A DNA stretch of 64,000 bases. It comes from Geothrix limicola (GTDB lineage Bacteria; Acidobacteriota; Holophagae; Holophagales; Holophagaceae). The notes under the pieces were generated by a model. The model had not been told where the DNA came from and did not search any database. It worked only from the letters and a program-made list of their open reading frames with translations. A program made the position numbers and the translations under genes. The number at the start of each line of letters is the position of its first letter. Position 1 is the stretch's first letter. This document shows positions 27,847 through 36,625 of this stretch, piece by piece. Where the stretch lies: NCBI RefSeq assembly GCF_030268085.1, contig NZ_BSDE01000001.1, positions 620,001 through 684,000 on the forward strand, read 5' to 3'.

Positions 27847-27877
27847 TCTATCTAAATCATTTCATGATTTAGATAGT
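27847..27877. repeat. AT-rich perfect palindrome upstream of lpxC
   Basis: A 13-bp perfect inverted repeat (CTATCTAAATCAT / ATGATTTAGATAG) flanks a three-base TTC centre at 27848-27876. It stands out against the GC-rich surroundings. It sits about 45 bases upstream of the lpxC start, between ispD and lpxC. No T-run follows on either strand, so it looks more like an operator for a dimeric regulator or an mRNA hairpin than a terminator. Function is unknown. Confidence 0.6.
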
Positions 27878-27921
27878 GGTAAAGGCAACGAGGTTGTGGG
27901 TCTGACCACCACACACTGTGG

Positions 27922-28626
27922 TCAGTGGGGCCTGGAGCGTTCCCAGTCCTCGGGTGTGGTGAGCTTCAGATTGGAACTGGGGCTCGGGATGAGTTTGACC
28001 GACAGGCCCAGGCGCTCGAGGAGGGATACATCGTCCGTGCCGATAAAGCCGGCCTCTTCGGCGGCCTGGAAGGCCTGGAGCCAGGTCCCCAGACGGGCGA
28101 TCTGGGGGGTCTGGGCCCGGAAGAACTCCTCCCGGGGCTCGGTGCGCAACACCCGGCCGAGGGAATCCACGCGCTTCAGCGTGTCGGTGGAGGGCTCGCC
28201 GAGCAGCACGCCATCGAAACGGTTGAGGGCTTCCAGCGCCTCCCAGAGCGGAACGGCGGGCGGAAACGGACGCACGGCGTCATGGATCATGACCGGAGCC
28301 ATGGGCAGGTTGGGCAGGGTCCGGAGGGCGAGCCACACGGACTCCTGGCGGGTATCCCCGCCCGGGACGACGGTGTAGGGCACCGGAAAGGGCCAGCTGC
28401 GGGCCTCCTCCAGGTGGGAATCGGGCACGGCCAGGGCGATTCCCGCCAGGCGGGGCATGCCCGGGGCCAGGAAGGCCTCCACGGTCACCTGGAGCAGGGG
28501 GCGGCCATCCCAGTCACGGAACTGCTTGGGCAGGCCCCCGCCCATGCGCAGGCCCCGCCCCCCGGCCGGAATGACCAGGAAGGGGCGCAGGGGATCAGCG
28601 CTGGCGGGTGATGAAGGGTTCGACAC
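27922..28626 (-). CDS. ispD: 2-C-methyl-D-erythritol 4-phosphate cytidylyltransferase
   Basis: IspD adds CMP to MEP in the non-mevalonate isoprenoid pathway. The CTP-binding N-terminal motif PAGGRGLRMGGGLPKQF, IHDAVRPF, and the C-terminal GTDDVSLLERLG and LKLTTPEDW segments identify it; length is about 234 residues. Two consecutive GTG codons (28629, 28626) can start translation; AAGGA is better spaced from the second. The gene overlaps the end of rlpA by about 30 bases. Its product may feed the UbiA-type prenyltransferase chain supply elsewhere in the cell. Confidence 0.92.
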   Translation of the reverse strand: MSNPSSPASADPLRPFLVIPAGGRGLRMGGGLPKQFRDWDGRPLLQVTVEAFLAPGMPRLAGIALAVPDSHLEEARSWPFPVPYTVVPGGDTRQESVWLALRTLPNLPMAPVMIHDAVRPFPPAVPLWEALEALNRFDGVLLGEPSTDTLKRVDSLGRVLRTEPREEFFRAQTPQIARLGTWLQAFQAAEEAGFIGTDDVSLLERLGLSVKLIPSPSSNLKLTTPEDWERSRPH

Positions 28627-29317
28627 CACGGTCCTTCAGGAGCTTGGCGATCTGTTCGGCGACTTGTTCGGCATCCTGCCGGGTGGTGAAGCTGCCGACG
28701 CGGACCCGCTTCACGGACTGGCCGTTGCGAGCTGTGGCGCTTTGGAGGGACACGGCGCCGAAGGCGTTCTCAAGTTCGTGCGTAAGGGACTCAATGTTCT
28801 TGGGATCCGAAAGTGAGGCCACCTGAATGACGAAGGGATCGGCCTGATTTCCGGCCGGATCCAGGGCCGTCGGCAGACCCATGGCATCCACCGAACGCAG
28901 CCGGACGCGCGAGGTGCCCTGGCCGATGAGGCCCAGATCCTGGGCGCCCCGCTTGGACAGATCCAGGATCCTGCCCTTCACGAAGGGGCCGCGGTCGTTC
29001 ACCCGCAGCACCGTCCGCTTGTGGTTTTCCAGGTTTTCGACTTCCACGAAGCTGCCCAGGGGGAGGGTCCTATGGGCGCAGGTGTACTGTTCGGGGTCGA
29101 ACAGCTCCCCGCTGGCGGTGGGCCGCCCGGAGAAGCCATCGTCATTGCCGCCATACCAGCTGGCCATGCCTTCTTCGACATAGGCCTGGGCGTCATGGGC
29201 GGAGGAGCCGCTCCGGGATCCGGTGCGCGTGGTCGTGATGGAGGCGGGGGGACGCGTGCAGTGAAGGGTGAAGCTCAGGATGACCAGGGTTGCCACCCGG
29301 GGGGTGCCCCAGCGCAT
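28595..29317 (-). CDS. rlpA: RlpA-family lipoprotein with SPOR domain
   Basis: The protein starts near MRWGTPRVATLVILSFTLHC, a lipoprotein signal with a Cys lipobox. It then has a double-psi beta-barrel (GMASWYGGNDDGFSGRPTASGELFDPEQYTCAHRTLPLGS, cited here only as a landmark region at about 45-90, and NDRGPFVKGRILDLS). A C-terminal SPOR domain (DPFVIQVASLSD to the end) binds denuded septal glycan. RlpA proteins are lytic transglycosylases or septal ring lipoproteins. ATG 29317 was chosen for the lipobox distance; a TTG at 29329 with AGGTGG upstream is an alternative. Confidence 0.85.
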   Translation of the reverse strand: MRWGTPRVATLVILSFTLHCTRPPASITTTRTGSRSGSSAHDAQAYVEEGMASWYGGNDDGFSGRPTASGELFDPEQYTCAHRTLPLGSFVEVENLENHKRTVLRVNDRGPFVKGRILDLSKRGAQDLGLIGQGTSRVRLRSVDAMGLPTALDPAGNQADPFVIQVASLSDPKNIESLTHELENAFGAVSLQSATARNGQSVKRVRVGSFTTRQDAEQVAEQIAKLLKDRGVEPFITRQR

Positions 29318-29438
29318 CAGGCGCAGCAAGCCACCTTTCCCTGGTTCCACCGGCGTTGGAGGGTCGAAGGCGATCTGGATCTCATGGATCCAAGACACGC
29401 AAGCCTGACTCCAATTGGTAGGGTGGAAGGGGGACGTC

Positions 29439-29467
29439 ATTGGACTCCACAAAGATCAGTTGGTCAA
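29439..29467 (-). promoter_or_regulatory. Possible sigma-70-type promoter for rlpA
   Basis: On the minus strand TTGACC and TCCAAT are separated by 17 bases within an AT-rich gap between the DUF4388 gene and rlpA. The -35 matches five of six consensus bases and the -10 four of six. Predicted only from sequence. Confidence 0.3.
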
Positions 29468-29559
29468 ATTTAATGGACCAGTTCGTATACATATGAAGTA
29501 TGGCCGAACCTAGATCGTTTGTAAAGAGTCGGTAATTAAAATAAAGATATATTGGGGGT

Positions 29560-31200
29560 TTACTGACGATCCGGAATCTGGGCGACGCGGTAGGGCTTCG
29601 GGCGGTTCCCCTCGGCGAGGAAGGGGGGCGGGAGCTTCTTGGCCGCGGCCTTGGTGGCGGCTTCGGACCCGTAGGATCCGTAAAAGACCTGATAACAGGT
29701 ACGACCATCCCGCATGGCCATGGGCACGAGGAAGAGGTCGGGGTCCTGCCCCTTCAGGATGTCAGCCGCGTGCTGGACGGTACTGCCCTGGCAGGCGATC
29801 TCCAGGCGGAGGGTCCAGCGACCCTGGATGGCCTTCCTTTGAAGGGCACCCTGGGCCACGGCCCGCTTCCAATCGCCTCCGAGAATGGTCTGGAGCCGCT
29901 CGGACTTGGAAGGAACCGCGGACGGTTCCGGCTTGGCGGGCGGCGGTGTGGGTTTGGGAGGCTCGGCCTGGGTCGCCTTCGGCTCGGGTTGTTTGACCGG
30001 TTCCGGAGCCGGAGCCGGCTTGGGCACCTCCGGCGCGGGGGGGGTGGGCTTGGTATCTGAGGGTGCGGGCTTGACGGTCGGAGTGGGGAGGCTGGCCTTC
30101 GGGGGAACCGGAGGGGCGCTTCGGTGCCGGCGGACCCACCGGAAACCGCCCCATGCCGCTCCAATAAGGAGGACGACGGCGAGGAGGACCAGGGGGCGCC
30201 GGGAAGGGGGTTTCCGGGCGAGATCCGGGGGTGGGAGTGGCAGGTCGGGGAGTTCGGTGCTGCCTTCCGCCTCATGGTGGATGGGCAGGGCCGGTTCGAC
30301 GGGGGCGGGCGTCGGGATCTCGGGCTCGGGCGGGAAGGGATCTTCCAGCTCATCCTCGGGGCCCAACTGGTCGAGGGCCTCCGAAAGATGCTCCAGGTTG
30401 GTGGTGGGGTGCTGGCTGGCGTGGATTTCCGCAAACAGGGAGGGCTGGGGTGCGGGCGTGGGCAGGGCGGGTGTGATGGTGGGCTCGCCGGGCTCGAGTG
30501 CCAGTTCAAGGGCCCGGCGGTCCAGGGGCGGCAGTTCGTGGAGGCGGGCCCAGCCCATTTCGCGCAGGAAGAGGGCGAACGCGCCCAGCCGGAAGGGCTC
30601 GACGCTGGATTCCCGGCTCAGTTCCATCAGCGTGCGGCTGCCATCGAGGAGGCCCGGCAGCTTCACCAGGTCCGGGGGCAGGGTGAGTTCCTGGTAGCGG
30701 CGGCCTTCCAGGACCACGACCTGGTTCAGGGGGCCGAGTTCTTCGAGCACCCGCTCGCGGTCGCCCAGGTTCAGGACGCCGGAAAGCAGCATGGCCGGGG
30801 TATCGAAGGGCAGGCGCACCGTGGTGGCGTCCAGATCCTTTTCATCGAAGACCGGGGCCTGGTCCGGGGTGGCCATGCTCGCCCAGACCACCCGCTCCAC
30901 CTGGGCCCGGGCCACGTCCAGCAGGTCCCGCTGGGTGATGAACCCCATCTCGATGAGGTTCTTGCCGATGGACATGGATGGGTTGAGGCTCGTCATGGCG
31001 TAGTCGAGCTGGGCCTGGGTGATCTTGCCCCGTTCCACCAGCAGGTGGGTCAGGCGGTCCAGCGGGTGGGTGCTGGCGGCGAAGACGATGTCGCCCGACT
31101 CGATGAAGACGGTGCGGTAGGGGTCCTGCCCCAGGCGCCATACCCCGGTCGCACGGGCCCGGTGCCGGGCGAACAGATCCTTGAGGGCCGGAAGGCTCAT
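29560..31200 (-). CDS. DUF4388-type protein with membrane segment, proline-rich linker and C-terminal SPOR-like domain
   Basis: The 546-residue protein begins with a DUF4388-like module (about 1-230: [43 protein letters not shown]) found in delta-proteobacterial and acidobacterial signalling proteins. A single membrane helix lies near 335-355 ([18 protein letters not shown]), then a long Pro/Lys/Glu linker (about 360-445). The C-terminal domain (about 450-546) reads like a SPOR or peptidoglycan-binding fold ([14 protein letters not shown]...[17 protein letters not shown]). It could link a cytoplasmic signal to the periplasm. Start ATG 31200 overlaps the tyrS stop (ATGA). Exact function unknown. 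Confidence 0.65.
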   Translation of the reverse strand: MSLPALKDLFARHRARATGVWRLGQDPYRTVFIESGDIVFAASTHPLDRLTHLLVERGKITQAQLDYAMTSLNPSMSIGKNLIEMGFITQRDLLDVARAQVERVVWASMATPDQAPVFDEKDLDATTVRLPFDTPAMLLSGVLNLGDRERVLEELGPLNQVVVLEGRRYQELTLPPDLVKLPGLLDGSRTLMELSRESSVEPFRLGAFALFLREMGWARLHELPPLDRRALELALEPGEPTITPALPTPAPQPSLFAEIHASQHPTTNLEHLSEALDQLGPEDELEDPFPPEPEIPTPAPVEPALPIHHEAEGSTELPDLPLPPPDLARKPPSRRPLVLLAVVLLIGAAWGGFRWVRRHRSAPPVPPKASLPTPTVKPAPSDTKPTPPAPEVPKPAPAPEPVKQPEPKATQAEPPKPTPPPAKPEPSAVPSKSERLQTILGGDWKRAVAQGALQRKAIQGRWTLRLEIACQGSTVQHAADILKGQDPDLFLVPMAMRDGRTCYQVFYGSYGSEAATKAAAKKLPPPFLAEGNRPKPYRVAQIPDRQ

Positions 31201-32399
31201 GTGACCACCACCCATCGTTCGAGCTTGAGTTTGCCGACCTTCACCAGGAGGGACTGGCCGGGTTGCAGGGCGATCCGAAGGGCCGGATCACTGGCCTTCT
31301 CCCCGTCCAGGCTCACGGCACCCTGGCCGATGAGGCGCTCGGCCTCCTTGCGGCTGGCGGCCATGCCCCGCTCCACCAGGAGGCGGGAAAGCTGAACTTC
31401 GCCCTCGGTAGGTGGCACGGCGATGTCGGGGGCCTGTTCCTGGCTGCGTTCGGAGAAACGTCGGATCCAGCGCTCCTCGGCTTCCCGGCCCGCTTCGGCC
31501 CCGTGGAAATCCGAGACGATCTGTCGGGCCAGGGCCTTCTTGGCGTCCATGGGATGGCCCTGCTTGAGGGCCTCGATTTCCGCGGGCAGCTTGTCCGTGA
31601 GCAGCAGGTACCAGTCCCACATCAGCCGGTCGCTGGCGCTCATGGCCTTGCCGAACTGGGTGTCCGGATCCTCCATGAAGCCGATGTAGTTGCCCAGGGA
31701 CTTGGACATCTTCTCGACGCCGTCGAGGCCCAGCAGCAGCGGCACCGTCAGCACCACCTGGGGCTTCTGGCCCGAGGCCTCCTGGAGGATGCGGCCCTGC
31801 ATGAGGTTGAACAGCTGGTCGTTGCCGCCCAGCTCCACGTCGGCCTGGAGGGCGACGGAATCGTAAGCCTGGGTTAGGGGGTAGAGCAGCTCGTGGAGGG
31901 CGATGGGCTCGCGGGCCTCCATGCGCTTGGCGAAATCATTGCGCTCGAGCATCTGGGCTACGGTGAAGCGCGAGGCCAGGCGGATCCAGGCCTCGCCGGC
32001 CATGCCGCCCAGCCACTCGCTGTTGAAGCGCACCTTCGTCTTGTCCGGATCCAGGATCTTGAACACCTGGGATTTGTAGGTCTCGGCGTTGGCCAGCACT
32101 TCCTCCCGCGTGAGCGGGGGTCGCGTGGCCTTCTTGCCCGTGGGATCGCCGATGAGGCCCGTGAAATCGCCGATGAGGAAGGTGACCTCATGGCCGAGCT
32201 TCTGAAACTGGGCCATCTTGCGGATGAGCACCCCATGGCCCAGGTGCAGGTCCGGCGCCGTGGGATCGAAGCCCGCCTTGATGCGGAGGGGCCGGCCCTC
32301 CTTGAGCTTGGCCTCGAGCTGCTCGATTTTATGGCAGGTCACCGTGCCCTTCGTGAGCAGGGCGAGGGCCTCAGATACGGATCCGAAAGCTGCAGTCAT
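31197..32399 (-). CDS. tyrS: Tyrosyl-tRNA synthetase
   Basis: The 400-residue class I synthetase has the HIGH-type motif HLGH ([21 protein letters not shown]), the KMSKS motif in [15 protein letters not shown] and a C-terminal S4 RNA-binding domain from about 335. It belongs to the TyrZ-like subgroup by the [15 protein letters not shown] wording. It charges tRNA-Tyr. The stop overlaps the next gene's ATG. Confidence 0.95.
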   Translation of the reverse strand: MTAAFGSVSEALALLTKGTVTCHKIEQLEAKLKEGRPLRIKAGFDPTAPDLHLGHGVLIRKMAQFQKLGHEVTFLIGDFTGLIGDPTGKKATRPPLTREEVLANAETYKSQVFKILDPDKTKVRFNSEWLGGMAGEAWIRLASRFTVAQMLERNDFAKRMEAREPIALHELLYPLTQAYDSVALQADVELGGNDQLFNLMQGRILQEASGQKPQVVLTVPLLLGLDGVEKMSKSLGNYIGFMEDPDTQFGKAMSASDRLMWDWYLLLTDKLPAEIEALKQGHPMDAKKALARQIVSDFHGAEAGREAEERWIRRFSERSQEQAPDIAVPPTEGEVQLSRLLVERGMAASRKEAERLIGQGAVSLDGEKASDPALRIALQPGQSLLVKVGKLKLERWVVVT

Positions 32400-32444
32400 A
32401 ACTGCATCTTGGCGGAAAATCCGCGCTTGCTCAACGTAGATCAG

Positions 32445-32996
32445 CTACCGGACATCCAGTTCGAGGATGCGCCTGGGGCCCTTGTCACCGGGCTTCTTGG
32501 CGCTTTCAAACGTGAGGTAGACGCTCCGGCCGGATTTGGGACTCCAGCCCACGCGCACAGAACCGCCGAAGTCGCGGTTGATCTGAAGGCCGCCGCGCTC
32601 CATGAGATCCGGGGTGAGGTCGGGCGCGGAGACGATCTCCTTGTGCCAGCGGGAGGCGGCATCCAGGAAGGCGGCTTCGGTGGGCCAGGTTTTCGCGAGG
32701 GCCGGATTGGCGGCATAGAGGGCCTGGCAGCCTTCCGGGGTTCGCAGCTGTTCGACGACGGTGCGGAAATCCTCCCAGTCCGGGCGCACCTTGTCGGCCA
32801 CCAGGTTCATGGCCTTCTGCTTGAAGCCCTCGGGATCCTTCTTGATCTTATTGGCGACGAAGGCGACGCCGCCCACGCAGGTCACGAGGACGATCAGGAA
32901 GGCCACGCCGCAGCCGATGGCGATCTTGCCCCAGAGGGGCAGGCCCGGTTTGAGGGGCTGCCCGTGACCACTGTTGTCCCAGGATGAATCGGCCAT
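32445..32996 (-). CDS. Hypothetical single-pass membrane protein
   Basis: A 183-residue protein of no recognised family. A hydrophobic segment at about 24-48 (GKIAIGCGVAFLIVLVTCVGGVAFV) predicts one membrane helix with a short cytoplasmic N-terminus. The rest is a soluble domain with WPTEAAFLDAASRWHKEI and a beta-rich end (GSVRVGWSPKSGRSVYLTFESAK). It lies between the PIN-PhoH gene and tyrS on the same strand, ten bases from the former. Confidence 0.7.
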   Translation of the reverse strand: MADSSWDNSGHGQPLKPGLPLWGKIAIGCGVAFLIVLVTCVGGVAFVANKIKKDPEGFKQKAMNLVADKVRPDWEDFRTVVEQLRTPEGCQALYAANPALAKTWPTEAAFLDAASRWHKEIVSAPDLTPDLMERGGLQINRDFGGSVRVGWSPKSGRSVYLTFESAKKPGDKGPRRILELDVR

Positions 32997-33005
32997 CGAA
33001 GGCTC

Positions 33006-34337
33006 CTAGAGAAGGTTGCTCGCCAGTTCCGCCAGCTTGCTGCGCTCGCCCTTCTGCAGGGTGACGTGGCCCGAGATGTCGAGGTGCTTGAAGTGTTCGG
33101 CCAGGAAGCTGAGGCCGTTGGTGCTGGCATCCACGTAAGGGTTGTCGATCTGGTGCGGATCCCCCGTGAAGATCACCTTGGTGCCTTCGCCGGCCCGCGT
33201 GAGGATGGTCTTCACCTCGTGGGGCGTGAGGTTCTGGGCCTCGTCCACCACCAGGTACTGCTTGGGGATGCTGCGACCGCGGATGTAGGTGAGGGGTTCG
33301 ACACTGAGGTAGCCCGCTTCTTCCAGCTGCTGCGCGGTCATGGTGGTGCGTTTGCGGGCCTCGGTGTTGGCGCCCACGATGAATTCGAGGTTGTCGTAGA
33401 TGGGCTGCATGTAGGGGCGCAGCTTCTCGCCGATGTCCCCGGGCAGGTAGCCGAGGTCGCGGCCCATGGGCATGACGGGCCGGCTGACGAGGATCTTGTC
33501 GTAGGCCTCGTCGTCCACCACCTGCTGCAGGCCCGCTGCGATGGCCAGCAGAGTCTTGCCCGTGCCCGCCTTGCCCAGCAGGGTGACCACCTGGACCGTG
33601 GGGTCCAGCAGCAGTTCCATGGCGAACTGCTGCTCGCGGTTCCTCGGCTTGATGCCCCAGGGATAGGACTCCATGCGGTGGAGCGGGCGCAGCAGGCCCT
33701 CGGTGGCCATGAAGCGGGCCAGGGCCGTGTGGCTGGGATTGGTCTGGTCCACCAGGGTGAGGAACTGGTTGGGCTGGAGGTTCAGCTCCTCGGCGGGCTG
33801 CAGTCCGCCGTCGTAGAGCAGGTCCACCTTGGCGGGATCGACCTCCCAGGACTTGTGGCCCGTGTAGAGTTCGTCCATTTCCACGCGGTCGGTGGTGTAG
33901 TCCTCGGCCTGCACGCCGATGGCGTCGGCCTTGATGCGCAGGTTCGTGTCCTTGGTGACGAGGACGACGCGGTCCTTGCAGGTGTGGAGCAGCTCGCGCG
34001 CGCAGGCCAGGATCTGGTTATCGGCCTTGTGCTTGTCGGCGGACAGGATGCCGATGTCGAGGTTGTGGGCGGCCACGTCGACCTTGAGGGTGCCGCCGTC
34101 GCCCAGGGGCACGCCCCGGCTGAGGGATCCGCTGGCCCTCAGCTTGTCCAGCAGGCGGGACACGGTGCGGGCGTTGCGTCCGACTTCGGTCTGATCCTTC
34201 TTGAAATGATCCACCTCTTCGATCACCACGATGGGCAGCACCACGTCGTGTTCCTGGAAGTGGAGGATGGAGCTCGGGTCGTGCAGGAGGACGTTCGTAT
34301 CCAGGACGAAGACCTTCTTGCTGGATGGTGGGACCAA
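33006..34337 (-). CDS. PhoH-like ATPase with N-terminal PIN domain
   Basis: The 443-residue protein joins a PIN nuclease domain (FVLDTNVLLHDP, later VTKDTNLRIKA) and a PhoH ATPase. The latter has the P-loop LLGKAGTGKTLLA, Walker B LVVDEAQNLTPHE and GDPHQIDNPYV. Such PhoH2 (YlaK-type) proteins act as sequence-specific RNA helicase/RNases. I chose TTG 34337 because GGAGG lies exactly six bases upstream and the protein then begins just before the PIN strand. An ATG 16 codons earlier has no ribosome site. Confidence 0.88.
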   Translation of the reverse strand: MVPPSSKKVFVLDTNVLLHDPSSILHFQEHDVVLPIVVIEEVDHFKKDQTEVGRNARTVSRLLDKLRASGSLSRGVPLGDGGTLKVDVAAHNLDIGILSADKHKADNQILACARELLHTCKDRVVLVTKDTNLRIKADAIGVQAEDYTTDRVEMDELYTGHKSWEVDPAKVDLLYDGGLQPAEELNLQPNQFLTLVDQTNPSHTALARFMATEGLLRPLHRMESYPWGIKPRNREQQFAMELLLDPTVQVVTLLGKAGTGKTLLAIAAGLQQVVDDEAYDKILVSRPVMPMGRDLGYLPGDIGEKLRPYMQPIYDNLEFIVGANTEARKRTTMTAQQLEEAGYLSVEPLTYIRGRSIPKQYLVVDEAQNLTPHEVKTILTRAGEGTKVIFTGDPHQIDNPYVDASTNGLSFLAEHFKHLDISGHVTLQKGERSKLAELASNLL

Positions 34338-34343
34338 ATCAAA

Positions 34344-34348
34344 CCTCC
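34344..34348 (-). promoter_or_regulatory. Ribosome binding site that selects a TTG start
   Basis: GGAGG on the minus strand, six bases before TTG 34337 of the PIN-PhoH gene; the alternative upstream ATG at 34385 lacks any such site. Confidence 0.6.
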
Positions 34349-34445
34349 AGGGATGCAGGCACCCTACCACCAAGCGGGCGCCCATGCACGGCTAGGCTTG
34401 AGCCGGAGGAAGTGGGATGATGGCTGCCCGTCTGGAGACCGTCCT

Positions 34446-36557
34446 ATGAGGTTCCTTCCCATGGCCATCGCCCTCGGCACCGTCCTTTCGGCCCAAACCC
34501 CCTTGAGTTATCCCGCCACCCGCAAATCGGATGTGGTGGAGGATTTCTTCGGCACCAAGGTGGCCGATCCCTACCGCTGGCTGGAGGACGACAACAGCGC
34601 GGAGACCAAGGCCTGGGTGGAGGCCCAGAACAAGGTCACCTTCGGCTACCTGGAGAAGATCCCGGCCCGGGCGAAGATTCAGGAACGCATCACCAAGCTC
34701 TGGGACTTCGAGAAATTCAGCGCCCCCTTCAAGCGGGGCAAGCGCTACTTCTATTCGTACAACACGGGCCTGCAGAATCAGGCGGTGCTCTTCGTCACCG
34801 AGGATCCCAAGGCCAAGGGCCGCGTGCTCCTCGATCCCAACACCCTTAGCAAGGATGGCACCGTCGCCCTCAGCGGCCTCAGCCTCACGGAAGACGGCCG
34901 GCTCATGGCCTACTCCGTCTCCGTCGCCGGATCCGACTGGCAGACCTGGAAGGTGCGCGACGTGGCCACCGGCAAGGATCTCTCCGATGAGATCCGCTGG
35001 TCCAAGGCCAGTGGCGCCTCCTGGCTGAAGGACGGCAGCGGCTTCTACTACAGCCGCTATGAAGCGCCGAAAGAGGGCGGGGCGCTCACGGGCGTGAACA
35101 ACAACCACCAGCTCTGCTTCCACAAGCTGGGAACGCCGCAGTCCGAAGACAAGCTGGTCTATCAGCGACCGGATCAGCCCGAGTGGTACCTGGGCGGCAC
35201 CGTCACGGATGATGGCCGCTGGCTGGTCATCTCCGCGGGCAAGGGCACGAACCCCGAATCCAGCCTCTTCCTGCAGGACCTCACCAAGCCCGGCAGCCCG
35301 GTGGAACCCTTCCTGGACAAGATGGACGCCACCTACAACGTGGTGGACAACGAGGGCGACCGCTTCTTCGTCAGCACCAACCAGGGCGCGCCGCGCAACC
35401 GCCTGGTGGCCATCCGCAAGGGACACACCGAGCCTTCCGCCTGGACCGAAATCATCCCCCAGGCCAAGGGCAAGGACGTGCTGGAATCCGTGTCCCTGGT
35501 GGGTGGGCGCTTCGTCGCCACCTGGATGCGGGATGCCCATTCCGCCATCGAGTTCTACGATCTGAAGGGCAAGAAGACTGGCACGCTGGCCCTGCCGGCC
35601 CTCGGCACCGCCGCCGGCTTCGGCGGACGCCGCGAGGACCAGGAGACCTTCTACACCTTCGGCAGCTTCACCTATCCCGGAACCATCTACCGCCTGGATC
35701 TGAAGACGGCCAAGAGCACGGTCTTCCGCGAACCCAAGGTGGCCTTCAAGTCCGGGGACTACGAGGTGAAGCAGGTCTTCTATCCCAGCAAGGACGGCAC
35801 GAAGGTGCCCATGTTCCTCGTGCACAAGAAGGGCCTCAAGCTGGACGGCCAGAACCCGACCCTGCTCTACGGCTACGGCGGCTTCAACGTCTCGCTGACT
35901 CCGAGCTTCTCCGTGTCGCGCATGGTGTGGCTGGAGATGGGCGGCGTCTACGCCATGGCGAACCTGCGCGGCGGCGGCGAGTATGGCCTCGAGTGGTACG
36001 ACGCGGGCCGGAAGAACAAGAAGCAGAACGTCTTCGACGACTTCATCGCCGCGGCCGAGTGGCTCATCGCCCACAAGGTGACCTCGACGCCCAAGCTCGC
36101 CATCAACGGCGGCAGCAACGGCGGCCTGCTGGTGGGCGCCTGCCTCACGCAGCGCCCCGACCTCTTCGGCGCCGCCGTGCCCGAAGTGGGCGTGATGGAC
36201 ATGCTGCGCTTCCACAAGTTCACCCTGGGCTGGGGCTGGAAGAGCGACTACGGCAGCAGCGAAACGAAGGAGGGCTTCGACACCCTCATGACGTATTCAC
36301 CCCTGCACACCATCAAGCCCGGCGTGAAGTATCCGCCGACCCTGATCACGACCGGCGATCACGACGACCGCGTGGTGCCCGCCCACAGCCACAAGTTCAC
36401 CGCCACGCTGCAGGCGGCCCAGGCGGGCCCCGCGCCCATCCTCACGCGCATCGAAACGAGCGCGGGCCATGGCGCGGGCAAGCCCACGGCCAAGCAGATC
36501 GCCGAAAGGGCCGACGTGCTGGCCTTCCTGGTGAAGAACCTGGGCATGAAACCCTGA
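34446..36557 (+). CDS. Prolyl oligopeptidase (S9A), secreted, first of a tandem pair
   Basis: The 703-residue serine peptidase has a signal peptide (MRFLPMAIALGTVLSAQ), a seven-blade propeller (about 70-420) and an alpha/beta-hydrolase domain. The triad is Ser557 in GGSNGGLL, Asp641 in DHDDRVV and His675 in AGHGAGK. It cleaves short proline-containing peptides, here probably in the periplasm. ATG 34446 has GGAG eight bases upstream. The next gene is a close paralog sharing long identical stretches, so the pair arose by duplication. It is divergent from the PIN-PhoH gene. Confidence 0.93.
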   Translation: MRFLPMAIALGTVLSAQTPLSYPATRKSDVVEDFFGTKVADPYRWLEDDNSAETKAWVEAQNKVTFGYLEKIPARAKIQERITKLWDFEKFSAPFKRGKRYFYSYNTGLQNQAVLFVTEDPKAKGRVLLDPNTLSKDGTVALSGLSLTEDGRLMAYSVSVAGSDWQTWKVRDVATGKDLSDEIRWSKASGASWLKDGSGFYYSRYEAPKEGGALTGVNNNHQLCFHKLGTPQSEDKLVYQRPDQPEWYLGGTVTDDGRWLVISAGKGTNPESSLFLQDLTKPGSPVEPFLDKMDATYNVVDNEGDRFFVSTNQGAPRNRLVAIRKGHTEPSAWTEIIPQAKGKDVLESVSLVGGRFVATWMRDAHSAIEFYDLKGKKTGTLALPALGTAAGFGGRREDQETFYTFGSFTYPGTIYRLDLKTAKSTVFREPKVAFKSGDYEVKQVFYPSKDGTKVPMFLVHKKGLKLDGQNPTLLYGYGGFNVSLTPSFSVSRMVWLEMGGVYAMANLRGGGEYGLEWYDAGRKNKKQNVFDDFIAAAEWLIAHKVTSTPKLAINGGSNGGLLVGACLTQRPDLFGAAVPEVGVMDMLRFHKFTLGWGWKSDYGSSETKEGFDTLMTYSPLHTIKPGVKYPPTLITTGDHDDRVVPAHSHKFTATLQAAQAGPAPILTRIETSAGHGAGKPTAKQIAERADVLAFLVKNLGMKP

Positions 36558-36586
36558 GGCTTTATTTGGCCTAGTTTTGCGAGGTA

Positions 36587-36616
36587 TCCTGAAGGGCATC
36601 CCCATGTCCTTCAGGA
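36587..36616 (+). repeat. Inverted repeat covering the Shine-Dalgarno of the second prolyl oligopeptidase
   Basis: A 9-bp perfect stem (TCCTGAAGG / CCTTCAGGA, 12-base loop) ends inside the AGGAGG ribosome site for the ATG at 36626. In RNA the hairpin would hide part of that site. It may temper translation of the downstream paralog or act as a weak intercistronic structure. Confidence 0.5.
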
Positions 36617-36625
36617 GGCCCCTTC

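Noticed and set aside
27902-27925. Hairpin CTGACCAC/GTGGTCAG at the ispD stop as a terminator
   Set aside because: Only eight base pairs with an eight-base loop and no T-run.
33066-34445. N-terminal 460 codons in front of the first prolyl oligopeptidase
   Set aside because: This part is antisense to the PIN-PhoH gene; the enzyme has its own ATG, ribosome site and signal peptide at 34446.
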